Source: Pelomonas sp965229315
GTDB lineage: Bacteria; Pseudomonadota; Gammaproteobacteria; Burkholderiales; Burkholderiaceae_C
Direction of reading: 5' to 3'
DNA: 64,000 nt
NCBI RefSeq assembly: GCF_965229315.1
Contig: NZ_CBDDJA010000002.1
Coordinates: 2,976,001-3,040,000 of the forward strand
In this document: positions 34,187 through 42,818 of the stretch, piece after piece
Numbering within the stretch: the stretch's first letter is position 1
Layout: each line of letters starts with the position of its first letter
The notes under the pieces: model-generated
The model's database searches: none
What the model was told of the DNA's origin: nothing
Seen by the model: only the letters and a program-made list of their open reading frames with translations
Position numbers and translations under genes: made by a program

Positions 34187-34396
34187 CTCGACTCCTACCC
34201 CGTTCGATGCCCGCCTGGCCCTGTGCCAAGCAGTGGAGATCAGAGTCTGCTCAGTTCAGACGCATCCGGGAACTCTTGGGAGTGGTGCCGGCCGCGTCAG
34301 CGCACCCACCGTCCTACGTTCGGGGGAACAAATGGGGGAACGTCGCCAATCCCCACAGTTCGACCGCCAGCATCCATGCGGTCTGCAGCCCGATTC
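34187..34396. other. Non-coding right end of the island with GGGGGAAC repeats
   Basis: No gene is supported here. GGGGGAAC occurs at 34322-34329 and 34334-34341, the same motif as upstream of the integrase, and probably marks the attR arm region. Confidence 0.6.
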
Positions 34397-34412
34397 TCGA
34401 TTCCTGTCGGAG
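34397..34412 (+). repeat. attR core, 16-bp direct repeat of tRNA-Arg 3' end
   Basis: TCGATTCCTGTCGGAG matches 24961-24976 exactly and ends the island. Chromosomal sequence resumes to the right. The stretch to 34568 contains only the terminator noted below. Confidence 0.9.
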
Positions 34413-34473
34413 ACCACACCGGGCAGCCCCGCGCAACGCGCACAGCCAGCGCCACAAGCGCCGTGAAGCACCC

Positions 34474-34505
34474 CGCAAAAGACTCAGGGTGGCCCAAGCC
34501 ACCCT
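34474..34505 (-). terminator. Putative terminator after PEP-CTERM gene
   Basis: The perfect stem AGGGTGGC / GCCACCCT with loop CCAA (34486-34505) is followed on the minus strand by GAGTC and four T. The T-run is short and separated from the stem, so termination strength is uncertain. Confidence 0.5.
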
Positions 34506-34568
34506 GTCCAGCGCGCGCTGCGGCGCGGCGTGATGGGCGGGACCGCGCTGCGGCCCGCCTCGGTCTCG

Positions 34569-35297
34569 TCAGCCTCGCGTCTGGCGGCGACGCGCCAGCG
34601 CCAGCAGGCCCAGGCCGGCCAGCAGCAGGCTCACCTGCGTCGGCTCGGGCACCGCGGTGACGACGCCGTTCAGCACGAAGGGCAGCGTGAACGACACGCC
34701 GGTGGAAGTGTCGGTCGCGAGGGTGAAGGTGCCGGTGTTGTTGTCCTGCATCGCGTTGCCGGTCGCGCCGTCGGACGTGGGCGGCACCCAGGGGCCTGTG
34801 AAGCTGGTCGAACCCGACAGCGACCAGCGCAGCCAGTACGTGCCGCTGCCCAGCGTGAAGTCGATGACGTTCGCGTTGGCGCTCCAGATGCGGCGCGCCG
34901 TGTCCGTCTGCGCCGTGGCGCTGACGCGGAAGCCGACCTGGCCGTCGCTGGTCAGCGCCGTGGTGCCCGACGCCACCACGGTGCCGGTGTTGACGTCACC
35001 GCTGACGACGGACCACGTCGCCGAGATCAACGGAAATGCGGTCGCGTTGGTCTGGTACGAGAAGAAGTTGATGCTCTCGATGGTCCACGACTGGCCCACT
35101 GTGATCGTGAAGTCTTCAGCCAGCCGCACGCCGGCGCCGAGATTTGCCCCGAGGCCAAAGGTTGTACTGCCGGGGTCGATGACCGAGATGCCCCCGGCCG
35201 GCACGACGGGGCCGTTGCTGTAGATCGTGGCCGCGTGGGCAGACACCGCACCCGACAGCAGGCCTGCGGCCATCACGAACGAATAAAGGCTCCTCAC
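34569..35297 (-). CDS. PEP-CTERM sorting domain protein
   Basis: The 242-residue exported protein has a signal peptide (RSLYSFVMAAGLLSGAVSAH) and a C-terminal sorting signal VPEPTQVSLLLAGLGLLALA followed by RRR. The body is beta-rich with many Thr/Ser/Gly (SWTIESINFFSYQTNATAFP). PEP-CTERM proteins are cleaved by an exosortase, usually with EPS production. No exosortase lies in the window. GTG at 35297 is the start; AGGAG lies seven bases before it. Confidence 0.9.
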   Translation of the reverse strand: MRSLYSFVMAAGLLSGAVSAHAATIYSNGPVVPAGGISVIDPGSTTFGLGANLGAGVRLAEDFTITVGQSWTIESINFFSYQTNATAFPLISATWSVVSGDVNTGTVVASGTTALTSDGQVGFRVSATAQTDTARRIWSANANVIDFTLGSGTYWLRWSLSGSTSFTGPWVPPTSDGATGNAMQDNNTGTFTLATDTSTGVSFTLPFVLNGVVTAVPEPTQVSLLLAGLGLLALARRRQTRG

Positions 35298-35427
35298 ATC
35301 CCGCTCCTGAACAGTGGAAATCGCACGCTAGGGATGACCAACCGGCGCCGACATCCCTAGTAGCGTCAGATGCACAGCCGCACCACCGAGATGGGTGGTG
35401 CTAGGCCAATCCCGCATTGACGGCGGC

Positions 35428-36396
35428 TCAGCTTGCGGCCTCTGCTGCCGGCCCGGGCAGCAGCCGGCCTCGCCACGCCGCCAGCACCGTGGCGGCGAAC
35501 AGCCCCAGGACCACGGTGTTGGCGATGACGAACAGCACCGGCGCCAGCGCCGTGAACACCCAGTCGCCACCGCGCTCGGCGTAGCGGATCGTGGCGGACG
35601 CGAGCGCCGTCACGCCGAAGGTGAAGGCCCAGTACCCCGGCGTGAACGGCTGGCGCATCCATGGCAGCAACCGCACCACGACGAGCGCCTGCACGAGGGC
35701 GTAGCCCAGCAGTCCGTGCGCGATGAGGTCGGGCGGGCCGGTGGTGACGCTGCTGTAGGCCAGAAGCGTGACGGCCGGCGGCGCGGGCTGGATGCCGAGC
35801 GTGGGGCGCAGCGGCAGCGGCAGCGTCTGGGCGTTCAGCAGCCGGCCGACGATGACCGACTCCAGCGCCAGCCAGGCCAGCACGCCGGCACCGAGGAACA
35901 ACTGCCCCAACTCGGGCCAGCCCAGCCCGCCCGCGGCCATCGCCGACACCAGGTTGGCGGCCACGGTCGGCAGGTAGAGCACCGGCGTGGTGGCATCGAC
36001 GCTGCGTCCGCCGCGCCACAGGCCGCCATGGCGCCAGGCACCGAAGGCCAGCGCGGCGAGCGCCCCCACGCCGCACAGCACGAGCGCCACCAGTCGCGAG
36101 TAGCGCAGCGCCGCGATGCCCACCAGCATGGTGGTGACGGGCAGCAGCGCCACGAAGCAGCACTGGATGGGGTGGGCGATCTCCGCCAGCGCCTCGGCCT
36201 GGTGGCGCAGCCACTTGAGGCCGTACAGCGCCACCAGCAGCGCCCACACCGCGGCGGCAACGGCCATCACGGCCTCGCCCACCCACGCGGGCAGGCCCCA
36301 CCAGTGCGTGGCGGCGCGCCAGTCCGTACCCAGGCCGGCCAAGCCAAGCACCATGCTGAAGAAGGAGGCCGGCACCACCCAGCGACGTGCGTTCAT
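35428..36396 (-). CDS. TehA/SLAC1-family (TDT) transporter
   Basis: The 322-residue membrane protein has about ten transmembrane helices. It starts MNARRWVVPASFFSMVLGLA, in which the PASFF-x-M-V-L-G-L-A-G-L pattern is typical of the TehA / SLAC1 / TDT family, and includes AHPIQCCFVALLPVTTMLVG and YWAFTFGVTALASATIRYAE. Members move anions such as nitrate or dicarboxylates, and TehA is linked to tellurite resistance; the substrate here is unknown. ATG at 36396 fits the family start. Confidence 0.85.
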   Translation of the reverse strand: MNARRWVVPASFFSMVLGLAGLGTDWRAATHWWGLPAWVGEAVMAVAAAVWALLVALYGLKWLRHQAEALAEIAHPIQCCFVALLPVTTMLVGIAALRYSRLVALVLCGVGALAALAFGAWRHGGLWRGGRSVDATTPVLYLPTVAANLVSAMAAGGLGWPELGQLFLGAGVLAWLALESVIVGRLLNAQTLPLPLRPTLGIQPAPPAVTLLAYSSVTTGPPDLIAHGLLGYALVQALVVVRLLPWMRQPFTPGYWAFTFGVTALASATIRYAERGGDWVFTALAPVLFVIANTVVLGLFAATVLAAWRGRLLPGPAAEAAS

Positions 36397-36559
36397 CAAT
36401 CCCCCGGATCCGCGTTGAGCGGTGACCAGGCGGCCGCCGCGTGCCGGATTCTGGCGAACCTGCCGTGCGCTCGTCACGCCAGGGGAAGAGACCGGCCAGT
36501 CGTCGTCGGCCGGCGGCGACCCGGCCGGCGGCCCCGACGCCCGGACGCCGCAGCGGGCG

Positions 36560-36733
36560 TCAGATCTTGTGCTGCGGCGGTCCCTGCGGCGCGTCGCGCG
36601 CCGTGCCGTCCTCTTGCCGGGCGGGTGCCTTGGGCTGTGGCGTCAGGGTCTGGCCCTGGGTGGACTTGCTGGTTGCGAAGTCGCTGGGCTTGTGCTCGAC
36701 GGGGCCGTTGCGCTTGCCATGGGTTCGGGGCAT
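36560..36733 (-). CDS. Small hydrophilic protein, 57 residues
   Basis: MPRTHGKRNGPVEHKPSDFA begins a very hydrophilic Gln/Pro/Lys-rich product that ends GPPQHKI. GAAAGGA lies about nine bases before ATG at 36733, which supports translation. It is probably disordered. No family is recognised. The bases 36397-36559 and 36734-37007 show no further gene. Confidence 0.5.
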   Translation of the reverse strand: MPRTHGKRNGPVEHKPSDFATSKSTQGQTLTPQPKAPARQEDGTARDAPQGPPQHKI

Positions 36734-37007
36734 GGGATGTCCTTTCCGGCCGCGCACGCAACGTCTGCGTCACGGCACCTCGGCCTCCACTGTGAGGCGT
36801 GCCGCACGACGACGGCGTCAGGCAAGGTGTCTCCCGGGCGTCAGCGGCGACCGACGCGCCCCCGCAGCTTGCGTTGGGCTTGCGGACCGCTGACGCAGCG
36901 CTGTGCCCAGGCGGGCAGGCTCGGGAATCGACAGGCCGCGCGGCTAGAGTCGCTGGCGGCCACCCTGCCCGGGGTGGCGCTGCCGGCCCGGCGCATCGGG
37001 CGCCTCC

Positions 37008-37859
37008 ATGTCAGCCGCCTCCCTCCCCCGCACTCGCACGACCCCGTCAGCCGCACTGCTCGCGGCGAGCCCGTGCCTCGTGGCTTGCCTGGCCCTGGGC
37101 TGCCCGGCCGGCGCCGCCCACGCGGCGGGCAGCCTGCTGCTGCTGGACTCCCCGCCCGTGGCGACGACCTGGTCCGGTGGCCTGTCCGTGCGCGGCTGGC
37201 CGCGCGCGCCGGGCAGTGCGCGCCAGCGCGACGGGCTGCAGCCGGCGTTCGACTACGAATCGCCCAACGGCGTCTTCCTCGCCACCGACGCCGGCCTGGG
37301 CTGGAACCTCGCACCGGTGCTGCTGAACGGCGACGCCGCCAAGGACTGGCAATTCGGCGCGCGCATCTGGCCGCAGGCCGGCCGGCCGCGGCAGGAGTCG
37401 CCCCCGGGCGTGGACAGCCTGGACACGCGCGTCGTCGGCGAGGCGTTCGCCAACGTGCAGGCGCTGCCGGTGCTGCTGCTGCAGTCCGGCCTGTCCTACG
37501 GCACCGGCCGGCACCATGACGGCGCGCAGTTGGAGATCGGCGCGACCAGCGGCATCCCGCTCGGCCCCGACCTGCTGGCCGTCACCGTGGCCGCCACCTA
37601 CGCCAACGCGGCCCACCTGCGCGGCAACTTCGGCGTGCGACCGGGCGAGGCCAGGAACGGCAACCTGCAGGAATGGCACCCGGGCAGCGGCTGGCAGGAC
37701 TGGAGCGTGGCCCTGAGCGGCGAGCACAAGTTCTCGGCGGACTGGTCGGTCAACGGCCAATGGGTGCATGCCCGCCTCATCGATCAGGCGGCGAAGTCGC
37801 CGCTGACGCGCAGCCGCAACCAGCCATCGTTCATCTTCAGCCTCTGGCACCAGTTCTGA
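37008..37859 (+). CDS. MipA/OmpV family outer-membrane protein
   Basis: The 283-residue beta-barrel protein has a signal peptide (ending near AGAAHAA) and the C-terminal signature NQPSFIFSLWHQF with terminal Phe, used for outer-membrane insertion. FDYESPNGVFLATDAGLGWN near the N-terminal part is typical of MipA/OmpV. Members act in envelope structure or as scaffolds for murein enzymes. The stop overlaps the next start by one base (TGATG), so the two genes are coupled. Confidence 0.87.
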   Translation: MSAASLPRTRTTPSAALLAASPCLVACLALGCPAGAAHAAGSLLLLDSPPVATTWSGGLSVRGWPRAPGSARQRDGLQPAFDYESPNGVFLATDAGLGWNLAPVLLNGDAAKDWQFGARIWPQAGRPRQESPPGVDSLDTRVVGEAFANVQALPVLLLQSGLSYGTGRHHDGAQLEIGATSGIPLGPDLLAVTVAATYANAAHLRGNFGVRPGEARNGNLQEWHPGSGWQDWSVALSGEHKFSADWSVNGQWVHARLIDQAAKSPLTRSRNQPSFIFSLWHQF

Positions 37860-38926
37860 TGCACGAGGTCCTGCTCTACGCCCTGCCGCTGTTCGGCCTG
37901 TGCATGCTGGCCGAATGGGCCTGGGGGCGCTGGCGCGGTCGCAACACCTATGGGCTGGCCGACACCGTCAGCAGCCTGAGCCAGGGCCTGCTGAGCCAGG
38001 CGGCGGCCGTCGTCACGCCGCTGTTCCAGACCGGGCTGTACGCCGGCCTGCACGCCCGCTTCGCGCTGCTGCCGGCCACGCTGTGGCACGGCGCGCTGAG
38101 CTGGGTGCTGGCCATCCTCATGTACGACTTCTGCGACTACTGGCTGCACCGCGCCAGCCACGAGAGCGCGCTGTTCTGGGCCGCACATGCGGTGCACCAC
38201 CAGAGCGAGCACTTCAACCTGAGCACGGCGCTGCGCCAGGAAAGCCTGTACCCCATCATGGGCGCGCCGTTCTTCATCCCCATGGCGCTGCTGGGCGTGC
38301 CGACGGCGCAGTACGCGATGGCCGGCGTGGTGGTGCTGCTGTACCAGTTCTGGGTGCACACCGAGCACATCGGCCGTCTGGGCTGGCTGGACGGCGTGCT
38401 GTCCACGCCGTCCAACCACCGCGTGCACCACGCCGTGAACCCGGGCTACCTGGACCGCAACTACGGCGCCATCTTCGTCGTCTGGGACCGCCTGTTCGGC
38501 AGCTTCGCGCCGGAGCGCGAGCGCTGCGTGTACGGCACCGTCAAGCCACTGGCGAGCTGGAACCCGCTGCTGTCCGTGGGCCAGTTCTACGTGGAGATGG
38601 GGCGACGCATGCGCGCCACGCCGCGGCTGGCCGACAAGCTGCGCGTGCTGTTCAAGTCGCCCGGCTGGATGCCGCCCGGCTTCGTGCCGGTGCCGCTGGA
38701 CCTCGACGTCCGCCTGGCGCAGCCGCGCTTCGACCCGGCCGCCCCGCACTGGGCGCGCGTCGCCGCGGTGGCCGCCTTCGTGGCGCTGGCGGCCGGCAGC
38801 GGCGCCTGGCTGTGGTTCGCCGACGACCTGGCCGATGGCATCAACATGGCAGCGGCCGCGGCGCTGGCCGTGGGGCTGTGGGGCGTCGGCGCGCTGCTGT
38901 CGCGCCGGCCGCGACCCGCGCGCTGA
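37859..38926 (+). CDS. Sterol desaturase / fatty acid hydroxylase family protein
   Basis: The 355-residue membrane protein has the eight-histidine di-iron motifs of the family: YWLHRASH (H-x3-H), HAVHHQSEH (H-x2-HH) and NHRVHHAVN plus a later Asn/His segment. Four or more membrane segments surround them. The enzyme would hydroxylate or desaturate a lipid. The C-terminal third (AAVAAFVALAAGSGAWLWFA) adds two extra membrane spans. Coupled with the MipA-like gene, it may alter envelope lipids; the substrate is unknown. Confidence 0.9.
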   Translation: MHEVLLYALPLFGLCMLAEWAWGRWRGRNTYGLADTVSSLSQGLLSQAAAVVTPLFQTGLYAGLHARFALLPATLWHGALSWVLAILMYDFCDYWLHRASHESALFWAAHAVHHQSEHFNLSTALRQESLYPIMGAPFFIPMALLGVPTAQYAMAGVVVLLYQFWVHTEHIGRLGWLDGVLSTPSNHRVHHAVNPGYLDRNYGAIFVVWDRLFGSFAPERERCVYGTVKPLASWNPLLSVGQFYVEMGRRMRATPRLADKLRVLFKSPGWMPPGFVPVPLDLDVRLAQPRFDPAAPHWARVAAVAAFVALAAGSGAWLWFADDLADGINMAAAAALAVGLWGVGALLSRRPRPAR

Positions 38927-39018
38927 AGACGGCCGGCGCATAAGCATCGCCGCTTTCCTTCGTTCCGCGCCGCGGCCGGCGTCCCTATCGTGCAAGGCCT
39001 GACAACGCACCGGCCGCC

Positions 39019-39588
39019 ATGCACATCACCAGCCTCTCCGCCAGCCCCAGCGAACGCTCGCGTTCGGCGTGGCTCACGCAGTTCGCGCTGACGAGGCTGG
39101 AAGGCCGCGACACGCACCATGACGCCATCCTCGTGCGCGACCTGCCCGCCGCGGCGCTGCTGACGGCCGACGTGCAGCACGCCGCCATCGCCGCCGCCGT
39201 GCACGCCGTGGAGCGGGCGGACCTGGTCGTCGTCGGCACACCCATCTACAAGGCCGCGTACAGCGGCCTGCTGAAGGTCTTCCTGGACCTGCTGCCGCCC
39301 GACGCGCTGCGCGGCAAGCTGGTGCTGCCGCTGGCTACCGGCGGCAGCCCGGCCCACTTCCTGGCGCTGGACTACGCGCTCAAGCCCGTGCTGTCGTCGC
39401 TGGGCGCGCGCCACGTGCTGGACGGCGTGTTCGCCACCGACGCGCAGCTGCATCGCCACGAAGCCGGCGGCTTCGTGCCCGAGCCCGACCTCATCGCCCG
39501 GCTGGACCGCGCACTCGCGCCGCTGGCGCCGCTGCTGTCCATCACGCCGCGAACGCGGTCGCACGCACCGGCCGCGCTGAGCTGTTGA
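39019..39588 (+). CDS. ssuE: NADPH-dependent FMN reductase SsuE
   Basis: The 189-residue flavodoxin-fold reductase supplies reduced FMN to the sulfonate monooxygenase SsuD. Visible features: TSLSASPSERSRSAWL (phosphate-binding loop), VVVGTPIYKAAYSGLLKVFL and LPLATGGSPAHFLALDYALK, all SsuE-like. It starts the sulfonate-utilisation cluster, 137 bases before ssuA; that gap may hold a separate promoter. Such genes are usually induced by sulfate limitation. Confidence 0.9.
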   Translation: MHITSLSASPSERSRSAWLTQFALTRLEGRDTHHDAILVRDLPAAALLTADVQHAAIAAAVHAVERADLVVVGTPIYKAAYSGLLKVFLDLLPPDALRGKLVLPLATGGSPAHFLALDYALKPVLSSLGARHVLDGVFATDAQLHRHEAGGFVPEPDLIARLDRALAPLAPLLSITPRTRSHAPAALSC

Positions 39589-39725
39589 CGCCGCGCGGCT
39601 CACGCATCCACACCCCACCGTTTGTCTCCTCGCCTGCCCGTCCCGGGAATTGGCGACTTGTCCCGGCGCACGGGCGCTGATCGGGTGTGCCCGAGCGCCG
39701 GGATCTTTTTGCACAGGACCACCCC

Positions 39726-40697
39726 ATGCGCCTTCGCTCCCTGCTCCGCTGGACCGCGCCGCTGCTGGCCGCGGCCGTCAGCTTCAACGCCGCCGCGCAG
39801 TCCGCCACCACGCTGCGCATCGGCTTCCAGAAATCCGCCAGCCTGCTGACGCTGCAGAAGTCCAGCGGCTCGCTGGAGAAGCGCCTGTCGCCGCTGGGCG
39901 TGGCCGTCAAATGGGTCGAGTTCCCGGCCGGCCCGCAGTTGCTCGAAGGCCTGAACGTCGGCGCGGTGGACGTGGGTTTCGTCGGCGAGGCGCCGCCCAT
40001 CTTCGCGCAGGCAGCCGGCGCGACATTCGTCTACATCGGCTTCGACCCCGCGGCGCCCGAGGCTGAAGCCATCGTCGTGCCCAAGGACTCGGCCGTGCGG
40101 ACCGCGGCCGACCTGAAGGGCAAGAAGGTCGCGCTGAACAAGGGCAGCAACGTGCACTACCTGCTCGTGAAGGCGCTGGAGAAGGCGGGCCTGAAGTACA
40201 GCGACATCCAGCCCGTGTTCCTGCCGCCGGCCGATGCCCGCGCCGCCTTCGAGCGCGGCGCGGTGGACGCCTGGGCCATCTGGGACCCCTTCCTCGCGGC
40301 GGTGGAAAAGCAGAGCGGCGCACGGCTGCTGGTGGACGGCCGCGGCATCGTCAACAACCATTCCTACTACCTGGCCGAGCGCGGCTATGCGCAGCAGTAT
40401 CCGCAGGTCATCCAGGCGCTGTTCGACGACAGCCAGGCGCAGGCCGCCTACGTGAAGGCCAACGTCAAGGCCGCGGCCGCCGTCATCGCGCCGCTGCAGG
40501 GGCTGGCGCCCGAGGTCGTCGAGAAAAGCCTGACGCGCTACCAGTTCGGCGTGAAGCCGCTGACGCCGGCCGTCGCCGCCGAGCAGCAGAAGATCGCCGA
40601 CGCCTTCCACACCCTCGGCCTGATCCCCAAACCCATCCGCGTGGCCGAGGCGCTGCCGGGCCGTGCAGCAGGCGCCGTCGCGGAGGCGGCCCGGTGA
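39726..40697 (+). CDS. ssuA: Aliphatic sulfonate ABC transporter substrate-binding protein
   Basis: The 323-residue periplasmic protein has a signal peptide (MRLRSLLRWTAPLLAAAVSF) and SsuA features: LRIGFQKSASLLTLQKSSGS, NVGAVDVGFVGEAPPIFAQA, KKVALNKGSNVHYLLVKALE and AVDAWAIWDPFLAAVE. It captures alkanesulfonates for SsuB/SsuC. ATG at 39726 starts a proper signal peptide. A mini-ORF overlaps its stop (GTGA). Confidence 0.93.
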   Translation: MRLRSLLRWTAPLLAAAVSFNAAAQSATTLRIGFQKSASLLTLQKSSGSLEKRLSPLGVAVKWVEFPAGPQLLEGLNVGAVDVGFVGEAPPIFAQAAGATFVYIGFDPAAPEAEAIVVPKDSAVRTAADLKGKKVALNKGSNVHYLLVKALEKAGLKYSDIQPVFLPPADARAAFERGAVDAWAIWDPFLAAVEKQSGARLLVDGRGIVNNHSYYLAERGYAQQYPQVIQALFDDSQAQAAYVKANVKAAAAVIAPLQGLAPEVVEKSLTRYQFGVKPLTPAVAAEQQKIADAFHTLGLIPKPIRVAEALPGRAAGAVAEAAR

Positions 40698-40879
40698 GCA
40701 CCGCCGCCACCCGCCGCGCTGCCATCGCCATCCTCGCGACGACGGCCGCCGCGTGGCGCCGTGCGCGCGCGCAGCCGGCGCCACGCCTGGCGCAGCGGAC
40801 CGACCCGCCGCTCACCGCGGCCGAGCACATCGTCACGCGCCATGGCCGCTCGCCCGTTCACCTGACGGAGCGCGCATGA
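40694..40879 (+). CDS. Mini-ORF between ssuA and ssuD, 61 residues
   Basis: GTG at 40694 overlaps the ssuA stop and its own stop overlaps the ssuD start (ATGA), so the frame exactly bridges the two genes. The product (STAATRRAAIAILATTAAAW) looks like a signal peptide with RR, followed by a short basic tail. It may be a remnant of a second binding-protein gene or a coupling peptide. No family is recognised. Confidence 0.5.
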   Translation: MSTAATRRAAIAILATTAAAWRRARAQPAPRLAQRTDPPLTAAEHIVTRHGRSPVHLTERA

Positions 40880-42048
40880 AGATCTTCTGGTTCATCCCCA
40901 CCCACGGCGACAGCCGCTATCTGGGCACCTCGCGCGGCGCGCGCGTGGCCGACCACGCCTACTTCAAGCAGATCGCCATCGCCGCCGACAGCCTGGGCTA
41001 TGAAGGCGTGCTCATCCCCACGGGCCGCTCCTGCGAGGACTCCTGGGTGCTGGCCGCCAGCCTCATCGACGCCACGCGGCGGCTGAAGTTCCTCGTCGCG
41101 CTGCGCCCGGGGCTGGTGGCGCCCACGCAGAGCGCCCGCATGGCCGCCACGCTGGACCGGCTGTCCGGCGGCCGCGTGCTCGTCAACCTCGTCACCGGCG
41201 GCGACGCCGAGGAACTGGCCGGCGACGGGCAGTTCCTGGACCACTCGGCGCGCTATGCGCAGTCGGCCGAGTTCATCCGCATCTGGCGCGAGGTCATCAC
41301 CCGCTCGCACGAAGGACGCGCGTTCGACTTCGACGGCGAGCACCTCAGCGTCAAGGGCGCCAAGCTGCTGTACCCCACGGTGCAGACGCCCCATCCGCCG
41401 GTGTTCTTCGGCGGCTCGTCGCCCGCGGCGCACCAGTTGGCGGCGGAACAGGTGGACACCTACCTCACCTGGGGCGAGCCGCCGGCCGACGTGGCGGCCA
41501 AGATCGCCGACGTGCGCAGCCGCGCCGCCGCGCAAGGCCGCCAGCTGCAGTACGGCATCCGGCTGCACGTCATCGTGCGCGAGACCGAAGGCGAGGCCTG
41601 GGACGCCGCGACGGAGCTGGTCTCGCACCTGGACGAAGCCACGGTCGCCGCCGCGCAGGCGCGATTCGCCAGCATGGACTCGGTGGGCCAGCGGCGCATG
41701 GCGGCACTGCACCACGGCAAGTTCAACCGCGCCAACGTGCGCGAGGGGCTGGAGATCGCGCCCAACCTGTGGGCCGGCGTCGGCCTGGTGCGCGGCGGCG
41801 CGGGCACGGCGCTGGTCGGCAACCCGCAACAGGTGGCGGACCGCATCCAGGCCTATGCCGATCTGGGCCTGGCGCACTTCATCCTCAGCGGCTACCCGCA
41901 CCTGGACGAGGCGCACCGCTTCGCGGAACTGGTGTTCCCGCTGCTGCCGCTGCAGACGCGCGAGAAGCTGGCGGCACCGTCGCTGACCGGGCCGTTCGGC
42001 GAGGTGGTCGCGAACAGCTACGCGCCGAAAACCGTTGCCGCGAGCTGA
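40876..42048 (+). CDS. ssuD: FMNH2-dependent alkanesulfonate monooxygenase
   Basis: The 390-residue luciferase-like monooxygenase starts MKIFWFIPTHGDSRYLGTSR and has SsuD hallmarks: GRSCEDSWVLAASL (Cys and active-site area), LKFLVALRPGLVAPTQSARM, LVNLVTGGDAEELAGDGQFL and FILSGYPHLDEAHRFAELVF. It converts alkanesulfonates to aldehyde and sulfite with FMNH2 from SsuE. ATGA overlap with the mini-ORF; ssuC follows after two bases. Confidence 0.95.
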   Translation: MKIFWFIPTHGDSRYLGTSRGARVADHAYFKQIAIAADSLGYEGVLIPTGRSCEDSWVLAASLIDATRRLKFLVALRPGLVAPTQSARMAATLDRLSGGRVLVNLVTGGDAEELAGDGQFLDHSARYAQSAEFIRIWREVITRSHEGRAFDFDGEHLSVKGAKLLYPTVQTPHPPVFFGGSSPAAHQLAAEQVDTYLTWGEPPADVAAKIADVRSRAAAQGRQLQYGIRLHVIVRETEGEAWDAATELVSHLDEATVAAAQARFASMDSVGQRRMAALHHGKFNRANVREGLEIAPNLWAGVGLVRGGAGTALVGNPQQVADRIQAYADLGLAHFILSGYPHLDEAHRFAELVFPLLPLQTREKLAAPSLTGPFGEVVANSYAPKTVAAS

Positions 42049-42050
42049 CC

Positions 42051-42818
42051 ATGCTCAGGCAGCGCCTCGCCCCCTGGCTGCTGCCCGCGGCCCTCCTGGT
42101 CGCTTGGGAGCTGGCCTCGCGCAGCGGCGCGCTGTCCGCGCGCATCCTGCCGGAGCCGGCGGCCGTGCTCGCGGCGTTCTGGCAGTTGCTGCGCTCGGGC
42201 GAGCTGGCCCACCACGTGGGTGTGAGCGCCGCGCGGGCGTTCTCGGCGCTGGCGCTGGGCGGCGGCCTGGGCCTGTTGCTGGGCCTGCTGACCGGCACCT
42301 GGCGCACCGCCGAGACGCTGCTGGACACGACGCTGCAGATGCTGCGCAACATCCCGGCGCTGGCGCTGATCCCGCTGGTCATCCTGTGGTTCGGCATCGA
42401 CGAGGCCGCCAAGCTGGTGCTGGTGGCCGTGGGCGTGTTCTTCCCCATCTACCTGAACACCTTCCACGGCATCCGCAACGTCGACCGCGACCTCATCGAG
42501 ATGGCGCGCAGCTACGGCCTGTCCGGCTGGCCGCTGTACCGGCAGGTCATCCTGCCCGGCGCGCTGCCGTCCATCCTCGTGGGCCTGCGCTTCTCGCTGG
42601 GGCTGATGTGGGTGCTGCTGATCGTGGCGGAGACGCTGTCGGCGCAGGCCGGCATCGGCTACCTGACGATGAACGCGCGCGAGTTCCTGCAGACCGACGT
42701 GGTGCTGGTGGGCATCCTGCTCTACGCGCTGCTGGGCAAGCTGGCCGACGTGCTCGCCCGCGGCCTGGAGCGCGCCTGGCTGCCCTGGCACCGCGGCTAC
42801 GCCGCTGAAAGCCCATGA
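42051..42818 (+). CDS. ssuC: Sulfonate ABC transporter permease
   Basis: A 255-residue inner-membrane protein with about six spans and the permease EAA-type loop (EMARSYGLSGWPLYRQVILP then GALPSILVGLRFSLGLMW). NIPALALIPLVILWFGIDEA is typical of the SsuC/TauC family. It forms the channel for sulfonate uptake with SsuB and SsuA. The stop overlaps the ssuB start by four bases. Confidence 0.93.
   Translation: MLRQRLAPWLLPAALLVAWELASRSGALSARILPEPAAVLAAFWQLLRSGELAHHVGVSAARAFSALALGGGLGLLLGLLTGTWRTAETLLDTTLQMLRNIPALALIPLVILWFGIDEAAKLVLVAVGVFFPIYLNTFHGIRNVDRDLIEMARSYGLSGWPLYRQVILPGALPSILVGLRFSLGLMWVLLIVAETLSAQAGIGYLTMNAREFLQTDVVLVGILLYALLGKLADVLARGLERAWLPWHRGYAAESP

Larger units (their letters stand above)
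24961..34412. mobile_element. Degenerate prophage or integrative island at tRNA-Arg
   Basis: The element spans two copies of TCGATTCCTGTCGGAG, starts with a P4-type integrase and carries phage-type genes: DUF5681, DnaB-like helicase, AlpA-like regulator, HNH nuclease and broken virion-protein genes. Early genes lie on the minus strand and late remnants on the plus strand. Capsid, portal, tail and large terminase genes are absent, and at least two junctions are out of frame, so it is a remnant or a satellite-like island rather than a complete phage. Confidence 0.9.
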
